64,000 nt of DNA, from contig NZ_SEWE01000022.1 of NCBI RefSeq assembly GCF_004167665.1, positions 16,034-80,033 of the forward strand. The letters run 5' to 3'. The position numbers and the translations under genes are program-made. The notes under the pieces were generated by a model. That model was not told where the DNA came from. It made no database searches and saw nothing but the letters and a program-made list of their open reading frames with translations. Origin of the DNA: Hymenobacter persicinus (GTDB lineage: Bacteria; Bacteroidota; Bacteroidia; Cytophagales; Hymenobacteraceae). Below, in pieces: positions 43,355-51,879 of the stretch. The first letter of the stretch is position 1; each line of letters opens with the position of its first letter.

Positions 43355-43357
43355 TGT

Positions 43358-44035
43358 ATGGCCTACTCCCTGTATTTGTTCGATTACGACGGCACCCTTT
43401 GCGACACCCGCCACGCTATTTACTACAGCTTCTGCCGCACCTTTGCCCACTACCGGGTGCCGCCGCCCTCGCTCGGCGAGTTTGAGGCCGCCAATAAGCA
43501 AGGCCTAGTGCTCGGCGACATGCTCCGCGAATTCCGGCCCGCGCTGACCCCGGAAGAGGTAGCCGAGTGGACTCTGACCTACCGCAAGTTCTACGTACAG
43601 GAGGCCGAGGCCCTGGTCACGCCCTTTCCCGGCGCGCTGGCGCTGTTTGCCCGCCTCGCCGACGAAGGTCGCGCCATCGGCGTGCTCAGCAACAAGGGCG
43701 CTGCGGTGCTCGAAGCGTCCCTGGGCCAGCACGGGCTGCTGCCCTACGTGAGCCTGCTTATCGGCGACGGCAGCCTGCCCGAGAAGCAGCTGGCCCGCAA
43801 ACCCGACCCCATGGTGTTTCACGAGGTCGTGCAGCCCCACTTCGAACAGGTTTCCCCCGACCAGATCCTGATGGTGGGCGACACTCCCGCCGACCTGGAG
43901 TTTGCCAGCAACTGCGGCATCGACTCCTGCTGGGTTTCCTTTGGCTTCGGCGACGCCGGGCAGTGCCAGGCCCTGGCGCCCACCCACACCGTCGACGACC
44001 TGCTGGCCATTCCCGAGCTGCCGGTCAGCGCCTAG
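43358..44035 (+). CDS. gph: HAD hydrolase, phosphoglycolate-phosphatase-like
   Basis: A 225-residue phosphatase. Motif I is DYDGT with nucleophile Asp9 and acid Asp11; motif II is GVLSNKG; motif III Lys is in ARKPDP; motif IV is MVGDTPADLEFA. A cap domain lies between motifs I and II (about 15-85). Gph removes phosphate from 2-phosphoglycolate formed by DNA repair or oxygenation, but HAD substrates are hard to predict. ATG 43358 is preferred over GTG 43352, which lies inside the promoter box. The 21-bp array 2 lies downstream. Confidence 0.85.
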   Translation: MAYSLYLFDYDGTLCDTRHAIYYSFCRTFAHYRVPPPSLGEFEAANKQGLVLGDMLREFRPALTPEEVAEWTLTYRKFYVQEAEALVTPFPGALALFARLADEGRAIGVLSNKGAAVLEASLGQHGLLPYVSLLIGDGSLPEKQLARKPDPMVFHEVVQPHFEQVSPDQILMVGDTPADLEFASNCGIDSCWVSFGFGDAGQCQALAPTHTVDDLLAIPELPVSA

Positions 44036-44127
44036 CCCCATCTGTACCGGGGCCGCCCGCCTTGCCCGCTCCCTCCCTCGTGCCTGGTCCGCCGGCTTTA
44101 GGCGGCCAACGCGCGCCGAATAAAGGC

Positions 44128-44370
44128 CAGTCAGTTCGGGTTACCCCCGAACCAGTTGGCTTCGGAGGTAAACCAGTTCGGCTTAGAGGTGAACTAATTC
44201 AGGTCAATCCTCAACCAGTTCGGGTCCGACCGGAACTAGTTGGCTTCGGAGGTGAACCAGTTCGGTTCAGAGGTGAACCAGTTGACTGCAGAGGTGAACT
44301 GGTTCGGGTCCGATCTGAACCAGTTCACGAAAAAAGGCAACCAGCTGGGCTCCGACCCGAACTGGTTGCC
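44128..44370. repeat. Degenerate tandem array 2, exact 21-bp period, 12 units
   Basis: Core CAGTT (variants TAATT, TAGTT, TGGTT, CAGCT) recurs at 44132, 44153, 44174, 44195, 44216, 44237, 44258, 44279, 44300, 44321, 44342 and 44363: every step is exactly 21 bp with no indel. A typical unit part is AACCAGTTCGG. Part of one plus-strand frame reads as heptads (EVNQFGS-like), but TAA interrupts it in the first half. It fills most of the gap between convergent genes. Confidence 0.9.
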
Positions 44371-44398
44371 TTTTGCACGGGGCCGAGCCGCGGCGGCG

Positions 44399-46873
44399 TT
44401 ACTGCCCGCCGGCCCGGCGCTTTTCGTCCTCGGCTCCGCCGCTGCGGCGGCGGGAGGGGGCCAGCTTGTCGTTGCCGAAGCGGTAGGAGAAAGCCAAGGT
44501 CACGATGCGCTGGTCGCCGCGCTGGTAGAAGCGCTCCACGTAGTTGTCGTAGGCCGAAATAGCGCGGGTCTTGTTCGTGAACAAGATGTCGGTGGCGTTG
44601 AGCTTGAGCGTGCCCTTCCGGTCCCAGACTGCTTTCTGCACGCCCAGGCTCAGCTGGCCGTTGGGGCGCAGGTCGAAAAAGCCGTACTGCTCCCGCGACT
44701 GGTACATGCCATTGACTTCTGCGCTCCAGCCCTTGCCGAAGGTAAAGGTGCTGTTGCTGCTCAGCGTGTAGGCCATGCGGCCCCGGTTTAGGGCGGTGCC
44801 GGCCAAGGCGCCGGTGAAGCGGTTGTAGTAGAACACGCCGTTGTTGTAGACTGTCCACCACTTGGCTACCTCCACGGGCGCGGTCAGCGTCAGGGCGTAG
44901 TAGTGCTGCCGGCCCAGGTTCACGTGCGTCGACAGCACGGTGCTGTCGGTTTCGGGCTGCACCACGTCGATGATGGGGTTGCGGGTGTTGGAGTAGCTCA
45001 GACCGGTGGTGAATTTCTGCTTGAAAGTGTGATTCAGCTCGATGTTGTAGCTGGTCTGAGGCCGTAGGTTGGGGTTGCCGCTGCCGAAGGTGGTCGGGTC
45101 CACAATCACCCGGAAGGGGTTGAGCTGGGAGTAGGAGGGCCGGTCGATGCGCCGGCTCAACGACACCGACACCTCGTGCCGGTCGTTGAGCGTCTGCTTG
45201 AGCGAGGCGCTGGGAAAGAGCTGGAAGTAGCGGCGCGAGAAGCTGCTGTCGCCGACCACCTGCCGGCCGGTGGCCGCGGTCTGCTCGCCCCGCAGGCCAG
45301 CCTGGGCGCTGAGCTTGCCGAAGCTCCGGTTGAAGTTCAGGTAGGCGGCCGAAATCCGCTCGTCGTATGTGAAGCGGTTCGACAGATTCAGGTCCGGGGT
45401 CCGCACGCCCTCCACCGTGTTGTCGAAGCGCACATCGTTGTCGGACGAGACGCGGCTGAATTTGGTGCCCGCCTCCAGCCGGGCCTCCTTCGTCAGGGGC
45501 CGGGTGTAGTCCGCCTTCGCCGACTGGATGGTCAGCGTACCCCGCTGGTCACTGTTGACCAGCTTGGTCGGCAGCCCCGACAGGGCGTAGACGGTCGTCA
45601 CGTCCTGCAGGCGGCTGGTGCGGTAGCGGGCGTAGTCGGCGTCGGCCGTCAGCTCGGCGCTGCCGGCCGAGTCCGGGGCGAAGGTGTGCTTGAAGTTCAG
45701 GTTGGCCGCCCCGTTGGGCGAGGAGAAGCTGCGGTGCAGGGTGCCGGCGTACCGGTCGCGCACGGTGCCGTCGGCAGCATAGAGCGTGGTAAAGTTGGTG
45801 CCCGGCATCCGGACAATGCGCGAGTCGAGCCCGGTGAGCACGGCGCCCACCACGGTTTTCTCGCTCAGGTTGTAGTCGGCGCCCACCTTGAAGGAGTTGG
45901 AAATCGACTCGGGGTAGAGCCGGTTGACCTGGTCGCTGCTGCCAATAAGCCGGCGCTGACCGCCGTCCTGCGCGGCGTAGAAGTCGCGGTGAATGTCGAG
46001 CTTGGCCAGGCCGTTGCGGTTGGCGTAGCTGTAGGAACCGAACAGGTTGAGGTCTTTCTGCTTGTGGTTCATCGACAGGCCGCCGTTGAACTTGCCGTAG
46101 TAGCCCCGGCCGTAGGCGGCATTCACGCTGCCGTTGGTACCCTGGCGCTGGTCTTTCTTGAGGTTGATGGCAATGATGCCGGCCCCGCCCTGGGCGTCGT
46201 ACTTGGCCGGCGGGTTGGTGATGAGCTCGATGCTCTTGAGCTGGTCGGCGGGCAGAGCGCGCAGGTAGTCGGCCAGCTCGGTGCCTCTCATGGGCTGGCG
46301 CTTGCCATCGATGAGCACCAGCAGGCCCTGTTTGCCGCGCAAGGCCAGGTTGTCGTTGCCGTCCACGGTCACGCCGGGGGAGCGGGCCAGCACGTCGAGG
46401 CTGGTATTGCCGGCGGCCAGCGTCGAGCCCTCCACGTTCACCACAGTTCGGTCGGCCTGGCGCTCAAACAGCGGCTTCTGGCCCACCACGGTTACTTCCT
46501 TCAGGGCCGTGGCGCCGCTGGCCTGCAGGGCAATGACGGGCAGGGCCAGGCCCGCGGCGGGCAGCTCCACTGGGCCCGTCCAGCGCCGCACAAAGCCCAC
46601 CTGCGCCGTCGAGACGAGGTAGCGGCCCGCGGGCACCTGCTCAAACCGGAAGGCACCTTTCTCGTCGCTGAACTCCGTTTTGACCACCACCGAGTCGGGC
46701 CGGTGCAGCGTGACGGTGGCAAACTCCACCGCGGCCCCGGCCGCCGTTTGCACGGTGCCGGTCAGAGTGGCCCGGGTCTGGGCCCGGGCTTGCAGGGCGC
46801 CGAACAGAGTCAGCAGGACGAGCATAAGCGGCCGGGGCCAGCGCCGGGCGCGGCCAGAAACAAGTGGTTTCAT
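44399..46873 (-). CDS. TonB-dependent receptor-like outer-membrane beta-barrel protein
   Basis: An 824-residue outer-membrane protein. Signal peptide about 1-32 (ending QARAQ). A carboxypeptidase-regulatory-like domain (about 33-115; TLTGTVQTAAGAAVEFATVTL) is followed by a plug domain (about 125-215; LDVLARSPGVTVDGNDNLALRGKQG) and a barrel to the end. This is the outer-membrane beta-barrel family layout seen in Bacteroidota; no SusD partner is adjacent, which argues against a SusCD pair. The gene for a MarR regulator lies directly upstream, with two palindromes in the gap. ATG 46873 is chosen since the signal peptide starts there. Confidence 0.9.
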   Translation of the reverse strand: MKPLVSGRARRWPRPLMLVLLTLFGALQARAQTRATLTGTVQTAAGAAVEFATVTLHRPDSVVVKTEFSDEKGAFRFEQVPAGRYLVSTAQVGFVRRWTGPVELPAAGLALPVIALQASGATALKEVTVVGQKPLFERQADRTVVNVEGSTLAAGNTSLDVLARSPGVTVDGNDNLALRGKQGLLVLIDGKRQPMRGTELADYLRALPADQLKSIELITNPPAKYDAQGGAGIIAINLKKDQRQGTNGSVNAAYGRGYYGKFNGGLSMNHKQKDLNLFGSYSYANRNGLAKLDIHRDFYAAQDGGQRRLIGSSDQVNRLYPESISNSFKVGADYNLSEKTVVGAVLTGLDSRIVRMPGTNFTTLYAADGTVRDRYAGTLHRSFSSPNGAANLNFKHTFAPDSAGSAELTADADYARYRTSRLQDVTTVYALSGLPTKLVNSDQRGTLTIQSAKADYTRPLTKEARLEAGTKFSRVSSDNDVRFDNTVEGVRTPDLNLSNRFTYDERISAAYLNFNRSFGKLSAQAGLRGEQTAATGRQVVGDSSFSRRYFQLFPSASLKQTLNDRHEVSVSLSRRIDRPSYSQLNPFRVIVDPTTFGSGNPNLRPQTSYNIELNHTFKQKFTTGLSYSNTRNPIIDVVQPETDSTVLSTHVNLGRQHYYALTLTAPVEVAKWWTVYNNGVFYYNRFTGALAGTALNRGRMAYTLSSNSTFTFGKGWSAEVNGMYQSREQYGFFDLRPNGQLSLGVQKAVWDRKGTLKLNATDILFTNKTRAISAYDNYVERFYQRGDQRIVTLAFSYRFGNDKLAPSRRRSGGAEDEKRRAGGQ

Positions 46874-47002
46874 GGGAGTAAGGGGTAAGTGAGTAGGGCG
46901 CGGACGGAACACTCGCCGCAGCGGAGTTGGGAGTAAAGCCAAGCCAGGGGTGGCCGGGGCAGGGGCTGCCACCCGCCGGGCGCCGCGGCTAGGAACAGTT
47001 AT

Positions 47003-47018
47003 TACGAATGATTTCGTA
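47003..47018. promoter_or_regulatory. Palindrome 1, putative MarR operator
   Basis: TACGAA TGAT TTCGTA: perfect 6-bp arms, between the MarR gene and the receptor gene it may control. Confidence 0.65.
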
Positions 47019-47024
47019 GTAAAC

Positions 47025-47042
47025 ATACGAAGCTTTTCGTAT
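47025..47042. promoter_or_regulatory. Palindrome 2, putative MarR operator
   Basis: ATACGAA GCTT TTCGTAT: perfect 7-bp arms with the same half-site as palindrome 1; the two centres are 23 bp apart. Confidence 0.65.
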
Positions 47043-47088
47043 ATACAAGTGAGCTGGAGAAAATTTCTGCGCCGACCCCGGCCAAAAC

Positions 47089-47517
47089 TTAGTCCGGCGG
47101 GGCGCAATTGGCCGAAATCTGCTCCAGCAGGCGCTGCAGCAGCTCGGTATCGGCGGGTGAGAGGCCTTGCAGGGCCCGGCGGCGGTTGTTGAGCACGAGG
47201 GGTTCCACGGCGGCCAGCATCTGCTCTCCGGCCGCCGATACCCGCAGCCGACGGCGGCGTCCATCGGGAGCGGCTTCTTCGGTCAGGTAGCCGTGGCCGA
47301 GCAGCAGGCGCAGAATGCGCGCCACCGATGCCTGGTCCTTGAATACGCGCATCCCGATTTCGGCCTGAGTCAGGTCGTCGTGCTCGAGCAGCACCTGCAG
47401 CACCAGCCACTGGTCGATGGTGATGGCCAGGCCGGCCGCGTCGAGGGAAGCCTGGGCCATCTGCCGGTAGCTTTTGATGGCTTTGTCGAGGGAGTAGAAG
47501 ACGATAGAAGAAAGCAT
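47089..47517 (-). CDS. MarR family transcriptional regulator
   Basis: A 142-residue winged-helix protein: dimerisation helices at both ends, the helix-turn-helix around LTQAEIGMRVFKDQASVARILRLLLGHGYL (about 49-78) and the wing around PDGRRRRLRVS. No sensing Cys is evident. It lies upstream of the receptor on the same strand with two TACGAA-n4-TTCGTA palindromes between, and another palindrome (47551-47562) ahead of its own start. It probably controls the receptor, in response to an unknown ligand. Confidence 0.88.
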   Translation of the reverse strand: MLSSIVFYSLDKAIKSYRQMAQASLDAAGLAITIDQWLVLQVLLEHDDLTQAEIGMRVFKDQASVARILRLLLGHGYLTEEAAPDGRRRRLRVSAAGEQMLAAVEPLVLNNRRRALQGLSPADTELLQRLLEQISANCAPPD

Positions 47518-47550
47518 GGGCGGGGAAACGGCTGGTTAAGCTATAGATGT

Positions 47551-47562
47551 ATGATATATCAT
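47551..47562. promoter_or_regulatory. AT-rich palindrome between marR-type gene and tsaE
   Basis: ATGATATATCAT is a perfect 12-bp palindrome in the divergent gap, 34 nt upstream of the regulator start. It differs from the two palindromes downstream. Confidence 0.5.
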
Positions 47563-47643
47563 AAAGGTTGCTTTGGCCAGCGAAATAACTGCGGATGCGC
47601 TAGCTTCGCGGTTGAAACTTTCGGCGCCGCTGCCCTTCTGCTC

Positions 47644-48066
47644 ATGCCTCAGCACTTCACCATTGCTTCGCTCGACGATTTGCCCCGGGTAGCCGCCCAG
47701 GTTCAGGCGGCGCTGCCGGGCCACTCTATTGTGCTGCTGGAAGGGGAGATGGGGGCGGGCAAAACCACCTTTATCAAGGCGCTATGCCGGCAGCTGGGCG
47801 TGCAAGACGACGTGAGCAGCCCCACGTTTGCGCTGGTCAATGAGTACCGCGACGGTCGGAATCAGCCCATCTACCACTTCGATTTCTACCGCCTCGACGA
47901 CCCCCAGGAGGCCGTCAACATCGGGGCGCAGGAGTACTTTGATTCTGGCTATCTTTGTCTGATCGAGTGGCCCAGCCGGGTGGAGGCCTTATTGCCCCCG
48001 GATCGGCTGCTCCTCACGCTCACCGTCACTGGCCCCACTTCCAGGGAATTGGTAATTAGTAATTAG
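47644..48066 (+). CDS. tsaE: tRNA threonylcarbamoyladenosine biosynthesis ATPase TsaE
   Basis: A 140-residue P-loop protein, Walker A GEMGAGKTT with Lys40 and switch-like residues SSPTFALVNEY. It energises the TsaB-TsaD complex making t6A37 in tRNA. The segment YHFDFYRLDDPQEA is family-typical. ATG 47644 is chosen; the frame extends upstream over the divergent regulator but without homology. Its last codons (VISN) and TAG stop are encoded by inverted-repeat element D. Confidence 0.93.
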   Translation: MPQHFTIASLDDLPRVAAQVQAALPGHSIVLLEGEMGAGKTTFIKALCRQLGVQDDVSSPTFALVNEYRDGRNQPIYHFDFYRLDDPQEAVNIGAQEYFDSGYLCLIEWPSRVEALLPPDRLLLTLTVTGPTSRELVISN

Positions 48067-48145
48067 TCATGAGGCGTTTTGCCATTGTCGAGCAGACAGT
48101 TGCAATCGGCTCATTGCCAATTATTCATTACTGATTACTAATTAC
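48052..48145. repeat. Inverted-repeat element D (AATTAGT words)
   Basis: The left arm GTAATTAGTAATTAGTCATG (48052-48071) and the right arm CATTACTGATTACTAATTAC (48126-48145) are nearly exact reverse complements, about 54 bp apart. The stop codon of tsaE lies in the left arm; the alanine dehydrogenase start follows the right arm by six bases. Confidence 0.82.
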
Positions 48146-48151
48146 ATAACG

Positions 48152-49381
48152 ATGCCCGAAGCAGTACCACCCGGATTTGAGTCGCTGGCCACGAGCCGCG
48201 CCTACTTCACGCAGGAATCCATGCTGGCCGTGGAAACCCGGAAGCGGAAGCTGTTCATTGGGCTGCCGCGCGAGACCTCCCTGCAGGAAAACCGCATCTG
48301 CCTGACCCCGGAAGCGGTGAAGCACTTGGTGCAGGAAGGCCACGAGGTGCTGATGGAAAGCGGGGCCGGTGAGCCCAGCAAGTACTCCGACCACGACTAC
48401 TCCGAGGCCGGGGCCAGCATTGCCTACTCGCAGAAGGAGGTCTACGAGGCCGATATCATCCTGAAGGTGGCGCCCCCGACCCAGACCGAAATCGAGTTTA
48501 TGCGCTCGAATCAGACCCTGATTTCGGCGCTGCAGTTCGGCTCACTCACGTCCGACTTCATCTCGGCACTCACGCGCAAGAAGATCAACGCCATCAGCTT
48601 CGAGCTGATCAAGGACCCCTCGGGGGCCCGGCCGGTGGTGCGGGCCATGAGCGAAATTGCCGGCTCCACCGTGATGCTGATTGCGGCCGAGTACCTGGCC
48701 CGCTCCAACGAGGGCAAGGGCATCATTCTGGGCGGCATCACCGGGGTGCCCCCGTCCCAGGTCGTGATTCTGGGGGCCGGCACCGTGGCCGAGTACGCCG
48801 CCCGCGCCGCTACCGGGCTGGGCGCCGAGGTGAAGGTGTTCGACAACCACCTCTACAAGCTGCGCCGGCTCAAGCACAACCTGGGCACGATGATGCTCTA
48901 CACCAGCACGCTGGATACGGTAGTGCTCAACCAGCAGATCCGCCGCGCCGACGTGGTGATTGGGGCGCTGAATGCCGAGGACGGCCGCATCCCGTTCATG
49001 GTGCCCGAAAGCGTGGTGGCCAGCATGGCGCCCGGCTCGGTTATCATCGACGTGAGCATCGACCAGGGCGGCTGCTTCGAAACCTCGGAAATGACCAGCC
49101 ACAGCAAGCCCGTATTCCGCAAGTACGACGTGGTGCACTACTGCGTGCCCAACATTGCCTCCCGGGTGCCGCGCACCGCCACTAATGCCCTGAGCAACAT
49201 CTTTACCCCGATTCTGCAGGAAATCAGCCAGCACGGGGGCATCAACGAGGTGCTGTTCACCAACGAGCATTTCCGCTCCGGCGTCTACGTCTACAAGGGC
49301 TCCCTGACCAACGCCGCCATTGCCAAGAAATTCAACATGCGCTACAAGGAGCTGAGTTTGATGATTGCCGTGCGGAACTAG
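48152..49381 (+). CDS. ald: Alanine dehydrogenase
   Basis: A 409-residue enzyme deaminating L-alanine to pyruvate with NAD. Family segments: IGLPRETSLQENRICLTPEAVKHL with substrate-binding Arg, KVAPPTQTEIEFM, GGITGVPPSQVVILGAGTVAEYAARAATGLGAEVKVFD (NAD-binding) and DVSIDQGGCFETSEMTSHSKPVF. The N-terminus has about 30 extra residues before the usual start; an internal Met at about 24 (MLAVETRKRKL) could be the real start. It is probably independent of tsaE but in the same direction. Confidence 0.9.
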   Translation: MPEAVPPGFESLATSRAYFTQESMLAVETRKRKLFIGLPRETSLQENRICLTPEAVKHLVQEGHEVLMESGAGEPSKYSDHDYSEAGASIAYSQKEVYEADIILKVAPPTQTEIEFMRSNQTLISALQFGSLTSDFISALTRKKINAISFELIKDPSGARPVVRAMSEIAGSTVMLIAAEYLARSNEGKGIILGGITGVPPSQVVILGAGTVAEYAARAATGLGAEVKVFDNHLYKLRRLKHNLGTMMLYTSTLDTVVLNQQIRRADVVIGALNAEDGRIPFMVPESVVASMAPGSVIIDVSIDQGGCFETSEMTSHSKPVFRKYDVVHYCVPNIASRVPRTATNALSNIFTPILQEISQHGGINEVLFTNEHFRSGVYVYKGSLTNAAIAKKFNMRYKELSLMIAVRN

Positions 49382-49420
49382 TTGCGGCAAACAACAGTAA
49401 GTCGCCTTACGCTTTCGTGC

Positions 49421-49816
49421 ATGTTCAGATTTACTGCAATCCTAGCCTTTCTGCTAACCGTTTTCCTGACAGCGGTGCTATTCACAGTGGCTGATAAGGC
49501 AGTTAACAAGGCTGTGTTTGTAGTTTTTACTGTACCACTATATTTGATTGGACTGCTCGCGCTGTTGTTAGTAGCCTCATTGAATCGATACGTGTTCAAA
49601 GCCGGTTTTAAACCGGGGTTTCTGGTTGCGGCAGTTGTCGCTACCCTGGTCATGGTTGGTGGGCACGCTTGGTTGAGTAACGACAGTTTTTGGATGCTTA
49701 TGAAAAGCAACTGGCCGTTGTACGGTATCTTCCTGGGTACCCACGCCGCTGCTTATGTAGGGTTTCTGGATGCAGGCAGATACTGGCGCTTTCGGGCTCT
49801 ATTCTTTGCCCAGTGA
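49421..49816 (+). CDS. Small membrane protein with AT-rich codon use
   Basis: A 131-residue protein with four hydrophobic segments (about 5-22, 29-50, 58-76, 92-115). No family recognised. Its base composition is visibly more AT-rich than its neighbours, with codons such as TTT, GTT, TTA and GTA. ATG 49421 is preferred over an upstream TTG. It may be a young or acquired gene. It is followed by a terminator. Confidence 0.6.
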   Translation: MFRFTAILAFLLTVFLTAVLFTVADKAVNKAVFVVFTVPLYLIGLLALLLVASLNRYVFKAGFKPGFLVAAVVATLVMVGGHAWLSNDSFWMLMKSNWPLYGIFLGTHAAAYVGFLDAGRYWRFRALFFAQ

Positions 49817-49856
49817 GGGGCCGGCTGGTTTCCGTTGGCTCAGGTTATCTTGCAAC

Positions 49857-49882
49857 AGCCTGCATTTCGATGCGGGCTTTTT
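49857..49882 (+). terminator. Rho-independent terminator after the small membrane protein
   Basis: A 9-bp stem AGCCTGCAT with ATGCGGGCT (one G-T pair) and then TTTTT. Confidence 0.8.
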
Positions 49883-49916
49883 GCTTTTTTAGATTCCTCA
49901 ACCCGGATACCTAGTT

Positions 49917-50768
49917 ATGGATTCTATTTCCAGCCCCGCTTCCCTCACCGCCCGCCCGGTCCTCAACTTTACCTCCGCCGAGGTGACCGAGGCCATGAAC
50001 CGCTCCTTCGAGGAGTACTTCGTGCCCCTGGTGTTCACGCCCGAAACGTTTGAGCGGCGCTTCCGCTCCGAAAACTTGGACGCGGCGGCCAGCCGGCTCT
50101 GGTTTCGGGACGGGGAGCTGATTGGGCTGACGCTGCTGGCCCGCCGGGGCTACACCTGCCGGGTGGCGGCCATGGGCTTGGTGCGGGAGGCCCGCGGGCA
50201 GGGCTACGGCCGGCCCATGCTGCAAGCGGCCATCGACGAAGCCACCGCCCGCGGCGACCGGGCGATGCTGCTGGAGGTTTTTCAGGCCAACGAGCCGGCG
50301 CGGAAGCTCTACGAGCGGCTGGGCTTCCGCAACGAGCGGGAGCTGTTCACGTTCCAGCGCGCGCCCACCGCCGGGGTTCCGGGCGGGATGCTCACCGAAC
50401 TGGACCCGCTGGACGTGGCCCGGCTGGTAGCCCGGGAAGGATCCGCGGATTTGCCCTGGATGTTTGCCGCCGAGTCCTTGGCGGCCGCGGCTGCGCCCGC
50501 CCGGGCTTTTCACCTTGAGGACAAGGCCTACGTGATACTGCGGCCCGAGCCCACCCGCACGCTGCTGCTCACGGTGCTGGTGCGGCCCGCGCACCGCCGC
50601 CAGGGCTGGGGCCGCCGCCTGCTGCAGGCCGTGGAAGCCGCCTACCCGGGCCCGTCGCTGACGATTTCGATGGTAACCCCGGGCCCGGGCTACGACTTCC
50701 TGACGGCCGCGGGCTGGGAGCTGGTGCCGCTGCCGCTGTTCGAGATGGTGCGGCCGCTGGGAGCGTAA
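49917..50768 (+). CDS. Tandem GNAT acetyltransferase
   Basis: A 283-residue protein with two GNAT domains. The first (about 15-150) has the acetyl-CoA-binding V-R-E-A-R-G-Q-G-Y-G motif (about 83-93). The second (about 150-283) has VRPAHRRQGWGRRLL (about 222-236). The first domain has an LYERLGF helix; the second is shorter and more diverged. Substrate unknown. Soluble; no partner nearby. Confidence 0.87.
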   Translation: MDSISSPASLTARPVLNFTSAEVTEAMNRSFEEYFVPLVFTPETFERRFRSENLDAAASRLWFRDGELIGLTLLARRGYTCRVAAMGLVREARGQGYGRPMLQAAIDEATARGDRAMLLEVFQANEPARKLYERLGFRNERELFTFQRAPTAGVPGGMLTELDPLDVARLVAREGSADLPWMFAAESLAAAAAPARAFHLEDKAYVILRPEPTRTLLLTVLVRPAHRRQGWGRRLLQAVEAAYPGPSLTISMVTPGPGYDFLTAAGWELVPLPLFEMVRPLGA

Positions 50769-50781
50769 CCGGCTGGCCCCG

Positions 50782-51711
50782 TTACTCCCCGGCCAGCAGC
50801 AGCGTTTTCCAGGCTTCCAGCAGCTTGCCTTCCGCCAAAAATTGCTGCCCCAGCAGCGTGAGCTGCTTTTTCAGCTCCGCCGCGTCGGCTTGGTACTTAT
50901 TCAGCGTGTAGGCCACCAGCGGCTCGTTGCGGAACTCGTCCACCTGCTCCGGGGTGGGCAACGCCTGCTGCTCGATGTTGGCCAGCCGGCCCAGGTTGTT
51001 GCCGGTCAGGATGTCGGATTCCCGGATGTGGGCCGGGAGCTGGTCGATGCCGATGCCCAGGCTGCGGTTGGGCTTGGGCACTTCGAACAGGCTGCTGCCC
51101 GAAGCCCGGCAGTACCAGTCGCCGCCGAGGCGGGCAATGGCGTCGAGCTTGAACGGGTCGATGCCGGTGCCCGCAGGCAGCACGATGTCTTCGCGGAAGT
51201 GAGCCATGACGACCCGGCAGATGATCAGGTTGCCGGCCCCGTTGTTCTGGCCCAGCTCAATGACCTGCTCGACCACGCACTCGAAGGCGGCGGGCGCCTC
51301 GGCTACGCGCGGCGGCTTCACCTTCCGGCTGGGCAGCTCCGTGAAGCCGGCCTTGACGAATTCATTCACGCCCTTTTCGTACTCGGTGCTGGCCAGGGAC
51401 ATCTGCTCGACCATGGCGTAGTCGCAGATGTGAATGACGACCTCGGGCACCTCGCGCACGTTTTGCAGGGTGTGCTTCTGCGAGTTGTCGCGCACCCGGT
51501 TGGCGGGCGAAAACACCAGGATCGGCGGGTTGGAGCCGAAGCAGTTAAAGAAGCTGTAGGGGCTCAGGTTCACGCTGCCGTCGGCTGCCACGGTGCTGGC
51601 GAAGGCCACCGGGCGCGGGGCAATGGCCCCGACCATAAACGGGTGCAGCTCGGCGGGCGTGAGCTGGGTGGGGTCGAGGGTGCGGAACGGGACGGCGGAC
51701 GCGGTGGACAT
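50782..51711 (-). CDS. Flavin reductase-like FMN-binding protein
   Basis: A 309-residue protein with a split-barrel flavin reductase domain (about 20-200): GAIAPRPVAFASTVAADGSVNLSPYSFFNCFGSNPPILVFSP, the phosphate-binding segment of this family. The C-terminal ~100 residues form an extra region common in the longer bacterial form. It should bind FMN and may reduce flavin or serve as an oxidoreductase. ATG 51711 is chosen over upstream in-frame codons because the domain starts there. It is convergent with the GNAT gene. Confidence 0.87.
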   Translation of the reverse strand: MSTASAVPFRTLDPTQLTPAELHPFMVGAIAPRPVAFASTVAADGSVNLSPYSFFNCFGSNPPILVFSPANRVRDNSQKHTLQNVREVPEVVIHICDYAMVEQMSLASTEYEKGVNEFVKAGFTELPSRKVKPPRVAEAPAAFECVVEQVIELGQNNGAGNLIICRVVMAHFREDIVLPAGTGIDPFKLDAIARLGGDWYCRASGSSLFEVPKPNRSLGIGIDQLPAHIRESDILTGNNLGRLANIEQQALPTPEQVDEFRNEPLVAYTLNKYQADAAELKKQLTLLGQQFLAEGKLLEAWKTLLLAGE

Positions 51712-51879
51712 GGCGGGAGGCTGGGGTTGAGGGGCGAAGTTCAGAGTTTGTGCGGAATCGGGCCCGAAAAAAGCGCGGCCGGGTGATTTTGATGAGCCTG
51801 GGGTGGCCCGGGCCAGGTTTCGGTTGTATTCGCAACTATCGATACTTTTACCCCGCCTCCGCCATTTTACCTCGCTGCT

